Shown piece by piece: positions 6,057 through 7,044 of a stretch of 7,044 nucleotides of DNA. Location of the stretch: NCBI GenBank assembly GCA_900756035.1, contig CAAEIR010000103.1, positions 1 through 7,044 on the forward strand. The letters run 5' to 3'. The position numbers and the translations under genes were made by a program. A model generated the notes under the pieces. That model worked only from the letters and a program-made list of their open reading frames with translations, had not been told where the DNA came from and did no database searches. Source of the stretch: an uncultured Anaerostipes sp. GTDB lineage: Bacteria > Bacillota > Clostridia > Lachnospirales > Lachnospiraceae. Positions within the stretch are counted from its first letter, which is position 1, and every line of letters starts with the position of its first letter.

Positions 6057-6674
6057 ATGGGGAAAAAAGGTTCACTGCTGGTGCTGTCTGGATTTTCCGG
6101 TGTAGGAAAAGGTACTGTAGCAAAAAGACTTGTAGAAAAATACGGATATAGTCTGTCAGTTTCTGCAACGACCAGAGCACCAAGAGAAGGCGAAGTCCAC
6201 GGAAAAGAGTATTTTTTTAAATCCGAAGAAGAGTTTAAGAATCTTATTGATTATAATGGGTTTATTGAATACGCCAGATATGTTGAAAATTATTACGGAA
6301 CCCCTCGGAAGTTTGTAGAAGATGAACTTGCAGCAGGACATAATGTGATCCTGGAAATCGAAGTGCAGGGAGCGTTTCATATAAAGCGACAGTATGAGGA
6401 TGCATTGCTGATTTTTATTACGGCCCCGAGTGCTGCTGCGATTAAGGAACGTCTGATCGGAAGAGGTACAGAATCCGAAGAAGTGATACATAAACGGATG
6501 GAACGCGCGAAGGAAGAGTCAAAAGATATGACAAAATATGATTATATTGTTATTAATGATGACCTTGAGGAATGTGTGGACCGTGTCCATGGAATTGTTC
6601 AGGCAAAAGAATGTCTGCTTAAGAACAATATAGAATTTATAGAAACAACAAAAAAAGAATTGAAAGAATTATAG
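6057..6674 (+). CDS. gmk: Guanylate kinase
   Basis: Gmk phosphorylates GMP to GDP with ATP, an essential step to GTP and dGTP in the cytoplasm. The P-loop GFSGVGKGT is at residues 12-20; Lys18 and Thr20 contact ATP and Mg2+. The usual proline after the first glycine is phenylalanine here, which should be tolerated. The GMP-binding region follows as SATTRAPREGEVHGKEYFF (36-54) and EYARYVENYYGT (71-82). The lid contains RGTESEEVIHKRMERA (136-151). Length is 205 residues, normal for the family. AAGGGAAAG lies just before the ATG. The gene sits 13 bases after yicC, and its stop overlaps the ribosome binding site of rpoZ. In Firmicutes Gmk is a known target of inhibition by (p)ppGpp; whether this one is cannot be read here. 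Confidence 0.97.
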   Translation: MGKKGSLLVLSGFSGVGKGTVAKRLVEKYGYSLSVSATTRAPREGEVHGKEYFFKSEEEFKNLIDYNGFIEYARYVENYYGTPRKFVEDELAAGHNVILEIEVQGAFHIKRQYEDALLIFITAPSAAAIKERLIGRGTESEEVIHKRMERAKEESKDMTKYDYIVINDDLEECVDRVHGIVQAKECLLKNNIEFIETTKKELKEL

Positions 6675-6679
6675 GAGGA
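6673..6679 (+). promoter_or_regulatory. Strong ribosome binding site that fixes the rpoZ start
   Basis: AGGAGGA overlaps the gmk stop codon (6672-6674). It abuts the ATG at 6680, too close for initiation there, but is six bases from the ATG at 6686. The second ATG is therefore the likely start. Confidence 0.8.
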
Positions 6680-6685
6680 ATGATT

Positions 6686-6943
6686 ATGTTACATCCATCA
6701 TATACAGAATTAATGAAAGTGATCAATGGAGAAAGCGAAGACGAGAAGGTAATTTCCAGCCGTTATTCTGTGGTTCTCGCAAGCGCGAAGAGAGCAAGAC
6801 AGATTATCGGCGGGGATATGGCTTTGGTTGAGGAACGAGACGGATCAAAACCGTTGTCTACAGCAGTAGAAGAGTTGTATCAGGAGAAGGTTAAAATTCT
6901 CGGAGATGACGAGGGTGAAGACATCGAAGAAACAGAAATGTAG
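6686..6943 (+). CDS. rpoZ: RNA polymerase omega subunit
   Basis: Omega helps assemble and stabilise RNA polymerase by holding the beta-prime subunit. The N-terminus MLHPSYTELMKVIN is the Firmicute form. The conserved core SRYSVVLASAKRARQIIGG corresponds to the family motif R(Y/F)xxVxxxAKRARQ. The C-terminal third is acidic (GDDEGEDIEETEM), as is usual. Length is 85 residues from the ATG at 6686; the in-frame ATG at 6680 would add two residues (MI) but touches its own ribosome binding site. The E. coli omega N-terminal MAR residues that form ppGpp site 1 are absent, as expected for Firmicutes. It is the last gene of the yicC-gmk-rpoZ unit before a large inverted repeat. Confidence 0.95.
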   Translation: MLHPSYTELMKVINGESEDEKVISSRYSVVLASAKRARQIIGGDMALVEERDGSKPLSTAVEELYQEKVKILGDDEGEDIEETEM

Positions 6944-6948
6944 AGATA

Positions 6949-6986
6949 AGACCAGGGTGCTTAGGAATTCCTAAACACCCTGATCT
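6949..6986. repeat. Long near-perfect palindrome after rpoZ, without a U-tract
   Basis: The core TTAGGAATTCCTAA (6961-6974) is a perfect 14-bp palindrome. It is flanked, after one C/A mismatch (6960/6975), by exact arms CAGGGTG (6953-6959) and CACCCTG (6976-6982), and after a second C/A mismatch by AGA/TCT (6949-6951 and 6984-6986). As RNA it would form a long stem with an AAUU loop. The bases after it read GTATTCGGGGC, with no run of T, so it is not a canonical intrinsic terminator. It could be an RNA-processing or stability hairpin, a weak terminator, or a binding site for a dimeric protein controlling the gene at 7025. Confidence 0.8.
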
Positions 6987-7024
6987 GTATTCGGGGCAAG
7001 TATAAAATATGACAGGAGACGAAG

Positions 7025-7044
7025 ATGGATATTTTATTATTAAT
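7025..7044 (+). CDS. Start of an unidentified gene, cut by the window end
   Basis: An ATG at 7025 follows AGGAG (7014-7018) at six bases spacing, and the frame is open to the edge, giving MDILLL plus a partial codon. Six residues are too few to identify the product. The hydrophobic start would fit the first beta strand of a Rossmann-like or cobalamin-binding fold, or a membrane segment. In Bacillus the gene after rpoZ is coaBC, but nothing here confirms that. The 81-base gap after rpoZ holds only the inverted repeat, a TATAAAAT stretch at 7001-7008 and this ribosome binding site. Confidence 0.55.

Noticed and set aside
7001..7008. TATAAAAT as a -10 box for the gene at 7025
   Set aside because: There is no recognisable -35 element at 16-18 bp upstream, and the start codon is very close; at best a weak promoter.
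7009..7044. Alternative start ATG at 7009 in another frame, open to the window end
   Set aside because: It has no ribosome binding site, whereas the ATG at 7025 has AGGAG at good spacing.

Overview
The window looks like a chromosomal housekeeping segment of a low-to-moderate GC Firmicute, most likely a Clostridia member of the Lachnospiraceae type. The reasons are purine-rich coding strands, strong AGGAGG-type ribosome binding sites, tightly packed co-directional genes, a RecU resolvase (Firmicute-specific) and the yicC-gmk-rpoZ order typical of Firmicutes. The family assignment is an inference from protein style and no database was searched. All genes are on the + strand. I see no mobile element, CRISPR array, tRNA or rRNA.

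Positions 1-5046 form one continuous run of six genes: a 16S rRNA m5C methyltransferase of the RsmF type (5' end outside the window), an RsuA-type pseudouridine synthase, a HAD phosphatase/phosphomutase-like hydrolase, a short-chain dehydrogenase/reductase, an RluA-type (RluC/RluD-like) pseudouridine synthase and the Holliday junction resolvase RecU. Junctions run from an 8-nt overlap to a 25-nt gap, and I see no convincing internal promoter or terminator. They are therefore probably one transcription unit with translational coupling. Three of the six act on rRNA, and RecU acts on recombination intermediates.

Positions 5047-5161 separate this run from a second unit and carry a clear SigA promoter (TTGACG, 17 bp, TATAAT). 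That unit is yicC (endoribonuclease family), gmk (guanylate kinase) and rpoZ (RNA polymerase omega), ending at 6943. The remA gene that sits between yicC and gmk in Bacillus is absent here. Positions 6944-7024 hold a striking inverted repeat without a U-tract and the ribosome binding site of a gene that starts at 7025 and is cut by the window edge.

No new multi-gene system is visible. The parts most worth a second look are structural. They are the near-perfect palindrome after rpoZ, two long inverted repeats inside the methyltransferase gene (one spanning the codons of the catalytic cysteine motif), a pair of hairpins inside the HAD gene, and a short RecU with an aspartate at a catalytic position that is glutamate in B. 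subtilis.
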